Positions 1-11,530 of a DNA stretch of 64,000 nucleotides are shown one piece after another. Position 1 is the first letter of the stretch. Every line of letters begins with the position of its first letter. This DNA comes from Sitta carolinensis. Taxonomy: Eukaryota > Chordata > Aves > Passeriformes > Sittidae. The notes beneath the pieces were generated by a model. The model saw nothing but the letters and a program-made list of their open reading frames with translations. It had not been told where the DNA came from and ran no database searches. The stretch spans positions 24,219,001 to 24,283,000 of the forward strand of contig JAVUNC010000004.1 in assembly GCA_032173965.1 (NCBI GenBank), read 5' to 3'. Position numbers and translations under genes: made by a program.

Positions 1-345
1 CAAATGGAATGCTGTTCAGGCTTCAACAGCTCTCAGCAGCAGCAAGTGATATTTTGTCTGCCCCCTTACATTCATTGTGTCAGCCAACTTTGCAAACTCC
101 TCAAGCAAAAATGGTTTCTGGATCATTCATTTTCTGGGGTATCAGGGATATTTTGTTACATTTATTAACCTTTCCATCGATCATTTTCTGCAAAAGATTA
201 TCAGGTTTGCCACCAAGTCTCTGTTTCAGTTGTTTGCAGATAGACATGATGCGTTCAAAGCCCCATCTTTCTTTTGCAGTTTTGCATTTCATCGTTGTTC
301 TGTGCATCTAACAATTGTATTTCCATAGCCATTGTAAACCAAAAC
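1..345 (-). pseudogene. Possible decayed coding fragment, not recognised
   Basis: On the minus strand, three neighbouring reading frames together look like one broken protein. The first has ...LLDAQNNDEMQNCKRK. The second, open from 307 to 101, has RIMSICKQLKQRLGGKPDNL and then DGKVNKCNKISLIPQKMNDP. The third has EEFAKLADTMNVRGQTKY and ends LLLLRAVEA. Switching frame near 265 and near 108 would be needed to read through, which suggests old frameshifts. The residue mix (Lys, Asn, Leu, charged pairs) is more protein-like than neighbouring ORFs. I do not recognise the family; it could be a decayed retrocopy, a transposon ORF or chance. The fragment runs to the edge of the window, so the left side is unknown. 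Confidence 0.25.
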
Positions 346-3300
346 TGGATGCTGATTGATTGGTTGGGAAGCTTTTGTTTTTCAAGGATAATCATGGCTT
401 TTCGGAAATAAGATATTTAAAATACAATGTAAAATTTAAAGATATTACTGGTGGTCATCTCTGCAGTTTCAAATCTGGCCACTGAAAAGTTCCAGGATGT
501 TTTTTTACTGACTACTATCTGATGCATTCTGCCTTTTTCCAGTAAAATATTTGTGAATTCAACATTCTTTTATTTTCACCGTTCAAAATTCCACTAGGCT
601 TCCTTTAAATGTTGGCTCTGGGTACTTGCTTTGGTCTTGTCACCAGTATAGTTAAGAATAAAATATAGAGAAGCTGGTTAAAAAATCATGCCTTTCATTT
701 TTGTCTCCCAGTGAGAAAAAGTTTATCAATAATGTGGTATATGTGAAGGGAAAGGCACTTTATTAAGATTAGGAATTTCATTTTCACTTTTCTGTACATT
801 TCATAGCCAGCTGGAAAAAGGATAAAAGCTGCAGTCACAAGAAAGTTCAGAGTGTGTCTGTGAATCAAGTGTACCTCTTCTACCTACTGTGCCTATTCTC
901 AAGTTACTCCAATTCCAAAGTCAAATTTCATATGGCATTTATTCATCTTTCTTATAAATACCTCTGAAATTAGCTGCATTGTAATGCTCTGCAGGTAGCT
1001 TATTTATCAAACTGCTCTATTTTCTTCTATTTCTCCTATTAAATCCCTTCTAATGGTATTGTTTTTATGTCTGTTTCTGTTGTTTTTGTAGGGCTTAAAA
1101 CCTCGGTGGGCTCTTCCAGCCTACATACAGTGTTAATGTTTACTTTCACAAACCTGCTTCTAGACTCAGAGTGCCACCACATATGCTGAAAAAGAACATC
1201 TTTTATCTGAAATCCCAGTGTTACTGTGTAGAGAAGGAAAATATCAGATACATTCTAAAGTAATCCCAAATTGAGTTCTCATGCAACAGTTTCTCATTGT
1301 TTCTTTTCTCTTCTACCTCTCATTCTTCCTGCAATCAGAATTTGTTTTTCACCCTTGCCAATTTTGCACTGAATTTTTCAACTGGTCCTTGTTGTTTCAA
1401 AAACAAAAAGAAGTATAAATAAAGTACATTTATCTATCTGAAACGTGCATGTTTCTTGGGAGAAGGATGTGATAATTTTTCTGTTGAAAAAGGCCCTGTG
1501 TGTTAAAACCTTTAGAGCTAAAATGGATTGTTATTGCTAAACATGAGTCATGTTGAACAGCACAGAGTGAAAGAAGCTCCAGAGGATTGTGTTTTAGGCA
1601 CATGCAGTCATCTTCATACTCTGCTTGCAGAGGCTACAAAACTTACTCCACCCCACTTTATGAATTAACATGGAGGCAGATACCTTTGTCCTGTGATGGT
1701 ACCAGTATATTTACTAATTGAAGGGTTTGCAGGGTCATGTAAAGAATAGTGGACACTTCTGGCAGATCTTTCTGTAACAGCACGTGGGCCTCTCATCATC
1801 TGGATTTTTAAATGCCCAGTGCTGTTCCTTATTTTGATTCTGCATATCTTTTGTTCAACAACAGCATTTTGGAGAAACTTCAGTTTACTAGAATACATGG
1901 AAGGTCTCAGATGTGTTTAGTGCTGTATCAGGATAGTGAGTAGAAATTGCACACTACTGGCTTTTGGCTTTCCATCTGTCTCTTAAAACTGTTTATCATT
2001 CTGATACTCCTCTGAATTTATCATTGTCATTGGCTCACACTGTATTCTGGACAAAGGTTTTAAAACATTTATTAAAAGGAATTCTTTTCACTAAAATAAA
2101 TAATCTCTCATGGAAGTCATGCCACCAAACCAACCAGATGGGGAGAGCAGGCATATTTGTTTAATACGCAGGGTAACTCCAAACACTATCACAAGAGATG
2201 TTTCTGTACTCCTTATTGTTCCCATGCAGTTACACAGGTAGTTGGCAGTCAGATCATTAGGAGTGCAAACATAAAGCTGTTGGATTTCCTGCAGCGTGAC
2301 ACAAAACCTTGGCCAAGAAAGGCATGGTAAAAATAAGTTGATCGTTTATAAGCATCTAAAAAAAAAATAAGAAAGTTGTTTAGAGTGATTTGATGACAGC
2401 AAGAAGGACAGAATCAGAAGCAAGGGAGCTATTCATACTGATGGTAATCATAAGTGCCAAACTGGCAAGCGGCCAAAGTGCCTACTAGGCGGGGATCAAA
2501 GACACATATGGTGAGTCTCAAACAACAAGTAAGCCATAGAATTCTGGCAAGCATTGCAGGAATAATATGCTCCAGCCCTGTCAAAGATGAGGGCTAAAAA
2601 AAAAAAAAAAAAAACAATGGGGCTACCAATACTGGATCATACCTCAGGGAAAGCAAAGCTTTCATCATTTCAGTTTTATTGGAGAAAAATGTAGATAACT
2701 TCTCACATATGGTAGGTCTGGTTGATCTAAATTGATGGGAAGTGTAACACAATGTTAAAAACTATCCTTTACAGTTGTGGCAGTAAATCAGTATTCCATT
2801 AGCTGCAGCATCATTCAGAGACGGCATTCTTCAGAGAGTTAGTAATACATTTACTTTGCCAAAGTAAAACTGTATCCCAGGTGATAGACACCTGGCATTG
2901 GAAACAGACACAATCAAGAAGAAAGTCCGAGCTAACATCTTGCCAGCTGTTGGAGCCTGTTCTTTTCTATTCTTTCACTAACATGGGCAGATGGCACGGT
3001 TTATGACAACTAGATCCCAATGTAAAACAAGCAAACACAAAAAGGGACACGTTTTAACTTTATTCTCACACTACTATGCAGCATCAAATAAGAAAAGAAA
3101 GAAATGCTGTGAGTTTAGACCTGGTTTTATAGTTATACATCCATACACAGAGTCATTAAAAAGGGGACATGTCATAAACTGTGTTATTTAACATTTGTAA
3201 AGGGTGCTGACTTTTACACTGGCAAGAATGGTACTCAGCAGCCCTTTGGGTCTTTGGGTGGTCTCCAAAGTACCAGCACTACATAGCTGCATAAAATGGC

Positions 3301-5627
3301 TATGAGGCATATTAAGGACAGCAGAGAATTAGCTTAAAGTGTTATTTATGGAGAATATTTTCCATTTGAGATATTTCCATAACTGACAGAAATGCTGCTG
3401 AACAAAATGTGTCCCTTGTCTGACTCCATCATTTAGACTGTAATTTCTTTGTCTCAGTGACCTGACCTACCACTCAACAGTATCAGGAGAAACTATGAGC
3501 CAATTCCTGAATGGATTTTCAAGGTGCTATTATAATATTTAAGAAAATATTTCCTTTTCAGGGCAAGTGTTTTGCCTACTGTTATACAGACTTTGTTTCC
3601 AAATATTTTTTGCACATCAATGTACTTAGTATCTCCATCTCCACCCAGTCTTCTCTGCCAATAAATACTGATGGGATTTCTTATAGGGATTATAAGGCGC
3701 AATATGCAGTAACCTCTGATTTTCTTCCTCTATGTCATTAAGAGACAACAAAATAGTACTGATTTTCAGTGAAGCCAGTTTTCTTGTTTTTTCAAAAGAG
3801 TGACCCTTTTACATCACATAGGATAAAGAGAAACTATAAATTACTCTTAGGAAATGTTTATTGGATAAAGAAATGCTGGAAGAGCTTTTGTGCTATAACC
3901 GTTCCTTCTCAAATAGAAAGAATTTTTCAGTGTTTAGTCAAAACAGGACAAAATAACCACCTGAAAATTGTACCTGCACTGCATTCTGGGAGTAGTGCTT
4001 TCCAAACAGGAAAAAAGAGTTAAAGACCTGAACCTTTTCTGTTCTCCTAGGGAGCAATTCTTCTGATTTATTTTAAATATATATTTTAGTATCAAATGAA
4101 CCATCTTATATAAACCATATGCAATTTCTCTATTTCAAACTTGTCTAGCAGTGAAAATGAATTAGGTATTATCCAAGAAAACACAAATGTATGTAGATGC
4201 TATGAACCCAAAAGCTAAATTTACATGTTCTTTTTTTATTTTATTCTTTTAATTACTAAGTTAATGTGCAAAACATATTTTGTGGGCATACCAGGCATAA
4301 GTGTTTGAGGGGGTTTTTGAGGCATTTGCCATATAAATGTACTTCTAAAATTATTTGCAGTATGTCCCAAATTGCTATGCCTCTGTCATTAAATTGTTCT
4401 GGAGCAATAGCAAGAGTTTAAATTCTAGTATAGTGACCAGTCTGAATTTTTCTATTTTTTTTCTTTCACCAACATTAGTCAACTTAGGACAAAAAAATAC
4501 AAACAATGGGGAAATTTTCTGGTGCAGCATAAACTTACTTAATTTGGCAACTAAACAGTAAAATGGCAGAGCTATTACTTAAGAGACAAAGCAAAGTTTG
4601 TGTTTGCACATAAAGGATGTGCTTGTCAAGGCAGTTTGCTCATGTTTAATATGGCAGTTTCATGTTTTTCAATTTACTTCATATCATTTTGCCTATGGGC
4701 AATTAAAATGTGTATCCACAGTAACTGAAGCAGTTTTCAAATTATCAACACAATAAAAACTTTTGGACAAAGTACCACTAAATAATGAAAAAAATAGATT
4801 GGAATAGTGTGTTATGTAGGAGAAAAGCAAATATCACATGTGCCATAATGCAAAGTATTCTGAGATCATCAAGTAGATGCATGCATCATTTTTTTCTCCA
4901 TTTCTGTTGGTATTTAACTTCAGTGTCAGATTGGAGTTTTCAGCTGAGTCCTATGATCTAAAATCCTCTTTAGTAGTATGCATAAGTAGGACAAAGAATT
5001 GTGTATTTTAGCGTCAATAGTAAAGACTGAACCAGGCAAATGAATACTGTAACTCTAGAGGAAAGACTGACAGGAATTAACTGAAATGGTATTGACATTC
5101 AGTGATTTCCTTTTTAGCAGAATGGTAGCAACAACACTATAGAGTAAAAAAACTTGGAAAAAGTCAGGTTCTTTACATCTTGTTTTGCTATCTTCATCAC
5201 TAATACAAGATATAGTCACGTAAAAATTGAGGTGCACTACTTCATGTTGCATTTGTAACATGAAGGACATTTTTGAATCCACAGCATTTCTAACAAAAAT
5301 TTATCAGTAAACTTCATCTGGGCAGGAAAAACCTATAATACCTTTAAATTAAAATGCTAATATCATATTGTGAAGCAGAATACATCTTACTTTTGTTATT
5401 TTTAGGGCTCACAGTGTTGCTTAAGCAATATTCTATGAAACAGAACAGTATTCTTTTTCATAACAAGAATGCCATTTACAATATCAAACATTCCATGCTA
5501 ACCTTAATTATTTCTTTCCCCAATTTAAAACTCAATTCACCTCCAAAGCAGATGTTTGTATATCAGGATGAGAAGAGATTTGTTTCACATCCTACATATT
5601 GGAATTTTAAACTCATTGAATTAGCAG
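346..5627. other. Intergenic, mostly unique AT-rich sequence
   Basis: No gene or recognisable transposable element is seen. ORFs are at most about 97 codons, overlap in both strands and match nothing I know. The only clear low-complexity feature is an A-tract at 2596-2614. If the BMP5 assignment holds, this is the part of the downstream intergenic region farthest from the gene. Confidence 0.6.
2596..2614. repeat. Poly(A) tract, 19 bp
   Basis: An uninterrupted run of 19 A. No recognisable retroelement body lies immediately upstream. Confidence 0.9.
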
Positions 5628-5735
5628 AGAATCATAAAATTGCTTAGGTTTGGAAAGACTTTTAGAATCGAGTTCAGCTGTTAACCCAGCACTGCCAAGT
5701 CTATCACTAAAACATATCCCTAAGCATTACAATTA
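5628..5735 (-). mobile_element. CR1 LINE, short 3'-end fragment
   Basis: The plus strand reads as the reverse complement of a CR1 3' tail. It contains AGAATCATAAAATTGCTTAG, GGTTTGGAAAGACTTTTAGA, then GTTAACCCAGCACTGCCAAG and CATATCCCTAAGCA. This is the familiar avian pattern of a CR1 tail followed by the start of its 3' UTR. It is heavily 5'-truncated (about 105 bp) and diverged, as most genomic CR1 copies are. It lies about 110 bp left of a solo LTR. Confidence 0.75.
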
Positions 5736-5845
5736 CTTGACAACACAAGAACTACAAATTCCATAGGAAAATTCATAATTTTCTCATCTTTTTGATTGCA
5801 AATAATGACTTTTAGAAATGTTAATGTGGTCCTAGTACAACAGGG

Positions 5846-6372
5846 TGCTAGTTTTGTCTGGGATGGAGTTAATTGTTTTCATCACAGCTTGTATGGTGCT
5901 GTGTTTTGGATTTGTGATGTAAACAGTGTTGATAAGACACCCATATTTTATTATTTTATTCCTGATCATTGTCAAAGCCTTCTCTGTTTCTCCCAGTGGC
6001 AGACTGGGGGAGGGCAAGAAGTTGGGACACAGCTGGAACAGCTGACCCCAGAATGATCAACATACTAATGAAAGCTGAGGAAGCAAGAAACAGAGTGACA
6101 TTCGGGGTTATGGCATTTGTCTTCCCAAGTAACAATTGTATGTGATGGAGCCTTGCTTTGCTGCAATGGCTGGAACACCTGCCTGCAAATGGGAAGTGCT
6201 GAGTCAATTATCTTGCCTTGCTTGTGTGCTCAGCTTGCCTTTCCCTATTAAACTGTCTTTATCTCAACTCACAGGTTTTCTCACCATCTTGCTTTTGTTT
6301 CTCTCCCCCATCCCACTGTGGAGAAGTCAGTGAGTGTGGGGCTGAACCGCATACCAGGGTTAACTCCCAACA
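5846..6372 (+). mobile_element. Solo LTR of an endogenous retrovirus
   Basis: This ~527-bp segment begins TGCTAGTTTTGTCTGGGATG and ends ...AACTCCCAACA, giving the TG...CA ends of an LTR. It carries the landmarks of a common passerine LTR group: GGTGCTGTGTTTTGGATTTG early, ACAGCTGACCCCA in the middle, CGGGGTTATGGCATTTGTCT, then the poly(A) signal ATTAAA at 6247-6252 followed by CTGTCTTTATCTCAAC. Transcriptional orientation is plus. No gag, pol or env sequence adjoins it, so it is read as a solo LTR left by recombination. I could not find a clean target-site duplication. ORFs inside it are by-products. Confidence 0.8.
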
Positions 6373-9300
6373 AACAGATCCAATCTGCGAGACTGCAGAG
6401 GAAGAAAACCAGACATGGACAGCATTAGTCAAACCTCCTACTTTAGGCACTTTAATTAGACATTGCAGCATTTTTAAGCCTTTAGAGAGATTTAAGTTGA
6501 CTAAGCTGTATTTTTCTGAAGTAAGTGGAGGAATCTAGGGGTCTACATCACCCTCAGGGAAGCATTTGCTCCAGTTTAGCTACAGACTTGCTTTTCCAGT
6601 GTGATGAAGGAAACGTCAGTGTTTTCTAGGCAGGGCAGCATGAGCACATGTTGAAGAGGTAGCCATTGAATTTTGGCCAGTAGGAAAGATTGCGCACAGA
6701 GGAATAGCTATAAAGTTCCTAGCTGAGTTTGAGAAGACTTCAGAGTATTGGATCTACACATCCCATTTACTAGGAGAGAATCCTAAATGCCAAACCAAAT
6801 GTTGACACTGCATTACTGTATAGCTAGGAATTTGAGTGATAAGGAATCAAAAACAATTAATAGAATGTTTCATTAAGTTCTCTAGTAAGACATTAGTGTT
6901 ACAGTTCTGACTTTTCTTTGACCTTTATGTACTGTGAGTCCTAGTACAGAAAGATTCTTTAAGATCTATAGACAATAGGTAAACAGACTTTTGGACTTAA
7001 AACTATTGTGTTTGGTTGGTTTGTTTGGGTTTTTTTAATTAAGGTTTTGGGTTGGTTGGTTTTTGGGGTTTTTTTTTAGTAAAACTTTTTGTTCCTTTTC
7101 TGCTCATGCAGAACTTCAATTAAAATTTTGAGGTGTTTTGCACCATGTTAAGGAACTTCATTTGACACAATGCCTAAATTATTATAAATCAGATTTGTTA
7201 TTCTGAGCCCAAGGACAGCACTGAGACTGGAGGTAGTATGAGTTTTTCTAAATCTCTTTTAGGGGGTCTTTTGAGGAGCATGAGCAAAGGGGTCACCATG
7301 GGGTGCCAGAAGACCCAGTGCAGGCAGGAGAGACAGCATTGCAGCCACAGAGGCAGTAGGACTGCTCCAGTGCTTGATAGCCAGGAAGGGGAGCTTTAAC
7401 TTTCTTTCACAATTGGTCCCAGAGAGACTTTGGCTCTTCAGCCTCATTAGCATCCATTTCCTGCTCCTTCCCATAGTGTTGTCACCACATATGTTCATGA
7501 GACAATGACCTTGTGTTCCCATTGTAAACACAGTGGTGTTTACCCATGTTACATCTGGGCCTGAAATAGTGACCACTCTATTTAAGTTGCCAAAACTTTT
7601 CTGTTACAAAAGTAAGTCCGACTGTTTCTAAAAGGACAGAGATCTCCATGTCTTGTAGCACGAATTTGGAGTTTAGCAGTGGTATAGCCTGGAGTCAGGA
7701 ACATGTCTTCTTGTCTCAGTGAATATCACTTTAATTTCTAAAATGTTGAGAAATGTGATTTTCTAGCTATGTTTTATTCTTTTATGTTTTCCAGAGACTA
7801 ACAGCTAAGCAATTTAATATTCCAGTTTCTCTGAGCAGATTCTGCTCTTGCATTTACTCCAGCATGGGAAACAATACTAGACCTACATCTGGAGCCCACA
7901 TAGCTCAATTCCTTCCACTGCTCCACAAAAAACACTCTCAAAGAGTAAAACTTTGTGAGACACTAAAGAGGAGTTCTGGAATCAAAATAAAACTTTGTGC
8001 TTTTGGGCTTCAGACAATCTCTTAAGTATCAGGGTTTAGGATGAGACCTCCTTAATAGAGAAATAATCCAACATCTGCCTACTGTAGGGGGATTTTGCAC
8101 CTTTATGTAAAACATCTGGTGCTGGCTACCATCACAGACAGGATGCTGTGCTTCAGAGATTACACATTTGATGCATATGTTTTTTATAGTTTGGATAGAA
8201 AGTTCATAGAATGATAATTCAGAAAATGCAAGTTCTAAAGGAATTTGGTTGTACCTGTAGACTATTTTATTTCTACTAAAACAATGATTTCCAGCAAGAG
8301 ATAATTCAGGTAATGTGTATAAGATGCTAATGATGAACATATGAAAATATAACCACACTTGTATGCTTGCCTTGAGATTGACTGTATCCAGACATAAAAT
8401 AAAACATGTTTCCTATCCCAGTTTATCAGAAGAGAATAGAAATATGGTTAGAGAAAGGTAGTCAGAAAAAATACCAATTTTTAAAGGCCTATTATTGACA
8501 AAAGAATGTAAAATATAGCCGGTCCTGTTCCTTTTAGACAGAAGCAGCTAGGAAAATATGGTAGACAGGGTACAGGATCTCTTGCTGATCTCACTTTATC
8601 TGTGACAAGATTTTAGGAACTAACATGTGATTTATGAAGAAGCGTGTGCATTGTTAAAAACATCTTAAGAAAACCTAGAAAAATTTTTGTTTGCCTTAGG
8701 TATCTGAACAAATCATTGCTATAGCATTTGAATAGTGATTTGGTACAAAGGGAGTTCGGTCACCCATTCTTAGAGGAAAGAGAGGTCAAAGCCCGCTCTA
8801 GCAGCAGCGGAGTAGGTAGGGATCTCTGAAGCTGGAGGTAAAATTCTAACCAATGCATTAATTTCTACTTCAAGGGATAAATTTCATGAAGGCTCCACCC
8901 AGAAAACTATTGTATAGAAAAAGCAAAACTAGTTGAAGTGTTCTTTCTGCTGGAAAATGTGCAGCAATCAGCTAAAATAATGAGCACTGCCCGATTAATA
9001 CTTACCGCCATTATTCTCATTAAAACTCTAGTCTGTCCAGACAGATTTGGGATCATTCTATAGATACATAAATGGCCTGTTAAGGGTGGTAATTGTTGCA
9101 TTATATTCAAAATGTGGTTTATCTGAAATGTACAGTCATGAATTATTGTGCAGCTGATATACAGACATAGAATAAAACAATTTCATTACAGAATTAAAGA
9201 GATATAATTTTTTTATTGTCAGACCATAAACGTCTTTATGGACACCAGGGATTTGGGCTTTCCAAAGTATGCATCAAAGTGAGAGTGAATGAAGTCCACA

Positions 9301-10844
9301 ACCAATGATATGAACATTCAGGATTAACTTGGCATAAAAGAAGTGGCCTATTATTCTACATCTTCCAATAAAAAATGGAGACTTGGAAAGAAAGTGTTTG
9401 AAAGAAACCTATGAAAAGAAAATAATATGCTTTGCTTAAATATGTTGTGTTACTAGTCTGAGAGAAAAAGGGGAGTGAGATGTGACTGAAAACATATTTC
9501 CTAGGAATATCTAAAAAGAGCGATTCAGTTTTTGAAAACAAAATGCAAATTATATCTCCATACTATTAAGAAAACTATTGATTCCTTTGATTCCTAATAC
9601 ATCATCATGACAAATCAGAAAATTATGACTTTTAAACCAATGTTAAAATTGAACATGTCTCATTTTCCCTTAAAACTTCAAAACAAGGATGTATTGCATG
9701 TCAGGCAGAACACTTCCAACTCATTACAATGTTCTTGTTACAGCACCTATTTGGGCAGTTTTTAACTTGTAGGGATTGTTTTCTTTGCATAAGATGTCTT
9801 GGAAGCTAAGAGCTCAGCAGAATTTTAAGAACTACAGTCTATATGCATGAAAAGATATCTACAAAAGAAAGTTTAAAAATATAATAATTATTTTCCCAGT
9901 TGACATCAGGTGGAATTAGAAACTTCGACTTAGAAGCATATTTAAATTACTGTCTGATTTCCTATAGTAACCAATAGATTCCAGATCCTGAGGCAGGTTA
10001 CTTCCTAGCTATACCTTACAGCTGATGTTAATTGTATCTTAATATGGACAGAAAAGTTAACTTAATTCATACATCTGATGTAAATAAAACACATCATGTG
10101 CGCCAATATGCAATGTTATATTTTTAATATGGATACTGATCAGGTGATAATTTTAAAGACTTGACTGCTCCCTTTTATGTTGTCATAAGGAAGCCCTTCC
10201 ATCTGTAGCACTACAAAACATAAGACTATATACAATAGCTGAATAGACAATAACCATGATAACATGAACAACACATGCTCAATTGTGATTTCACCTAGCA
10301 ACACAGTGAGGGATGATGTCAGAAGTCAATAAAGTTGATGGATCTGTGGCTGTGATAAAATCAGCTTTCTCCTGAAAATGCTGCCTAGCAGAAAAGGATA
10401 TCCAGGCAACAGGGGATACCTGACTTCATATGAGATATGAATCAAGACTTTGATAGTGATTCATCTTTTGGGCGTGGGGGGAGGGAGAGCCTGGGGGATA
10501 AATATGAAGTGCACCCTATTCTTGATGTCACTCAGTACTCTGCAGAAGGAAAAGAGCTCACTAACAGCCGGTCATTGGGCTGGTTCCTGTTCTTAGCCAC
10601 TACTGGTACACTGGTCTGCACAGAGACGTACCCTCAAAGTCTGTTGTCCTACCCTGTCCTGCCAAAATACAGGTGCAATGCAGAAGGAGTTATCTTGCCC
10701 TCAGAAACAGGATCTGCCCCTAGGCAAAGGGGAAACAGAGAAAAAAGGAGACAAAGCACTTTTTTTTCCCCTTGCAAAATAAGAAATCCTGAAATCTTGT
10801 GTAATGACAAGAAAGTTGACCTTTGTACAGGTGTTGCCCAGTCA
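6373..10844. other. Intergenic, no recognised gene
   Basis: Mostly unique AT-rich sequence. It holds a TTGG/T-rich low-complexity stretch at 7010-7078, a 105-codon unrecognised minus-strand ORF at 7259-7576 and a 139-codon unrecognised plus-strand ORF at 10437-10856 that ends just inside the CR1 fragment. Neither ORF shows a known domain, and each is short enough to be chance. Confidence 0.55.
7010..7078. repeat. TTGG/T-rich low-complexity stretch
   Basis: Repeated TTGGTTGG units are interrupted by T runs. This is simple sequence with no coding content. Confidence 0.85.
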
Positions 10845-11530
10845 CTCTTTCTGTGAAAAACTTCTACCTAATGTCCAGCCGAAACCTATCCTTGTGAAGC
10901 TTAAGACTGTGTTTCTTTTCCTGTCTCTGGTTGTCTGAGAGAAGAGACCAAACCTCAGCTGGCTACAGCCTAATTTCATGCAGTTGTACAGAGTGATAAG
11001 GTATTCCCTGAGCCTCCATCTCTGAACAACCCCAGCCCCTACTGCTGCTCCTCATAGGACTTGTGTTCCAGACCCTTCATCAGTCTAGTTGCACTTCTCT
11101 GGACACAGTCCAGCAGCTTAGCATCTTTCCTAAACTGAGGGGCCCAGAACTGGACACAGTATTTGAGGTGTGGCCTTACCAGTGCCAAGTAGAGTGAAAG
11201 ACTCACTTCCCTAGATCTGCTGGCCATACTATTCTTGATACAGGCCAGTATATCACTGTCCACCTGGGCACACAATGGGTCGTGTTCAGTCTGCCATCAA
11301 TCAGTACCCAGTTCCTTTTCTACCTGTTGTCCAGCCACTCTCTCCTCAGGGGGACTGTAGGGCTGCAGGGGGTGGTTGTGGCCAAAATGGTCTTGTTAAA
11401 CCTTATATTATTGGATTTGGCCTATCTATCCAGCCTGTCCAGATCCTCACAGAGCCCTCCTACTCTCCAGCAGACTGACATTCTCCCTAGCTTGGTGTCA
11501 CCTGCATATTTGCTAACAGTATTTGTAACA
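10845..11530 (-). mobile_element. CR1 LINE, 3' part including the end of ORF2
   Basis: Several stretches read on the plus strand are reverse complements of the CR1 3' region: ACTTCTACCTAATGTCCAGC, GAACAACCCCAGCCCC, TCCTCATAGGACTTGTGTTC, GGGGCCCAGAACTGGACACA, GTATTTGAGGTGTGGCCTTA and CAGCCTGTCCAGATCCTCAC. The element is in minus orientation, 5'-truncated (right end near 11530) and lacks a clear terminal octamer repeat at its left end. It is diverged, with internal deletions expected in old CR1 copies. Confidence 0.9.
11039..11275 (-). pseudogene. CR1 ORF2 fragment (C-terminal reverse-transcriptase protein)
   Basis: This open segment of 78 codons reads ...[18 protein letters not shown], then [20 protein letters not shown] and [16 protein letters not shown]. 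The pattern [14 protein letters not shown]...[14 protein letters not shown] is typical of the C-terminal part of the CR1 ORF2 protein, after the reverse-transcriptase catalytic core. The catalytic YADD region is missing because the element is 5'-truncated, so it cannot act on its own. The starting Met is arbitrary. Confidence 0.85.

Noticed and set aside
5796..6538. Five overlapping ORFs on both strands
   Set aside because: They fall within or across the solo LTR at 5846-6372.
7259..7576. 105-codon minus-strand ORF in a moderately GC-rich patch
   Set aside because: No recognisable domain; might be an eroded repeat, but I could not match it to any family.
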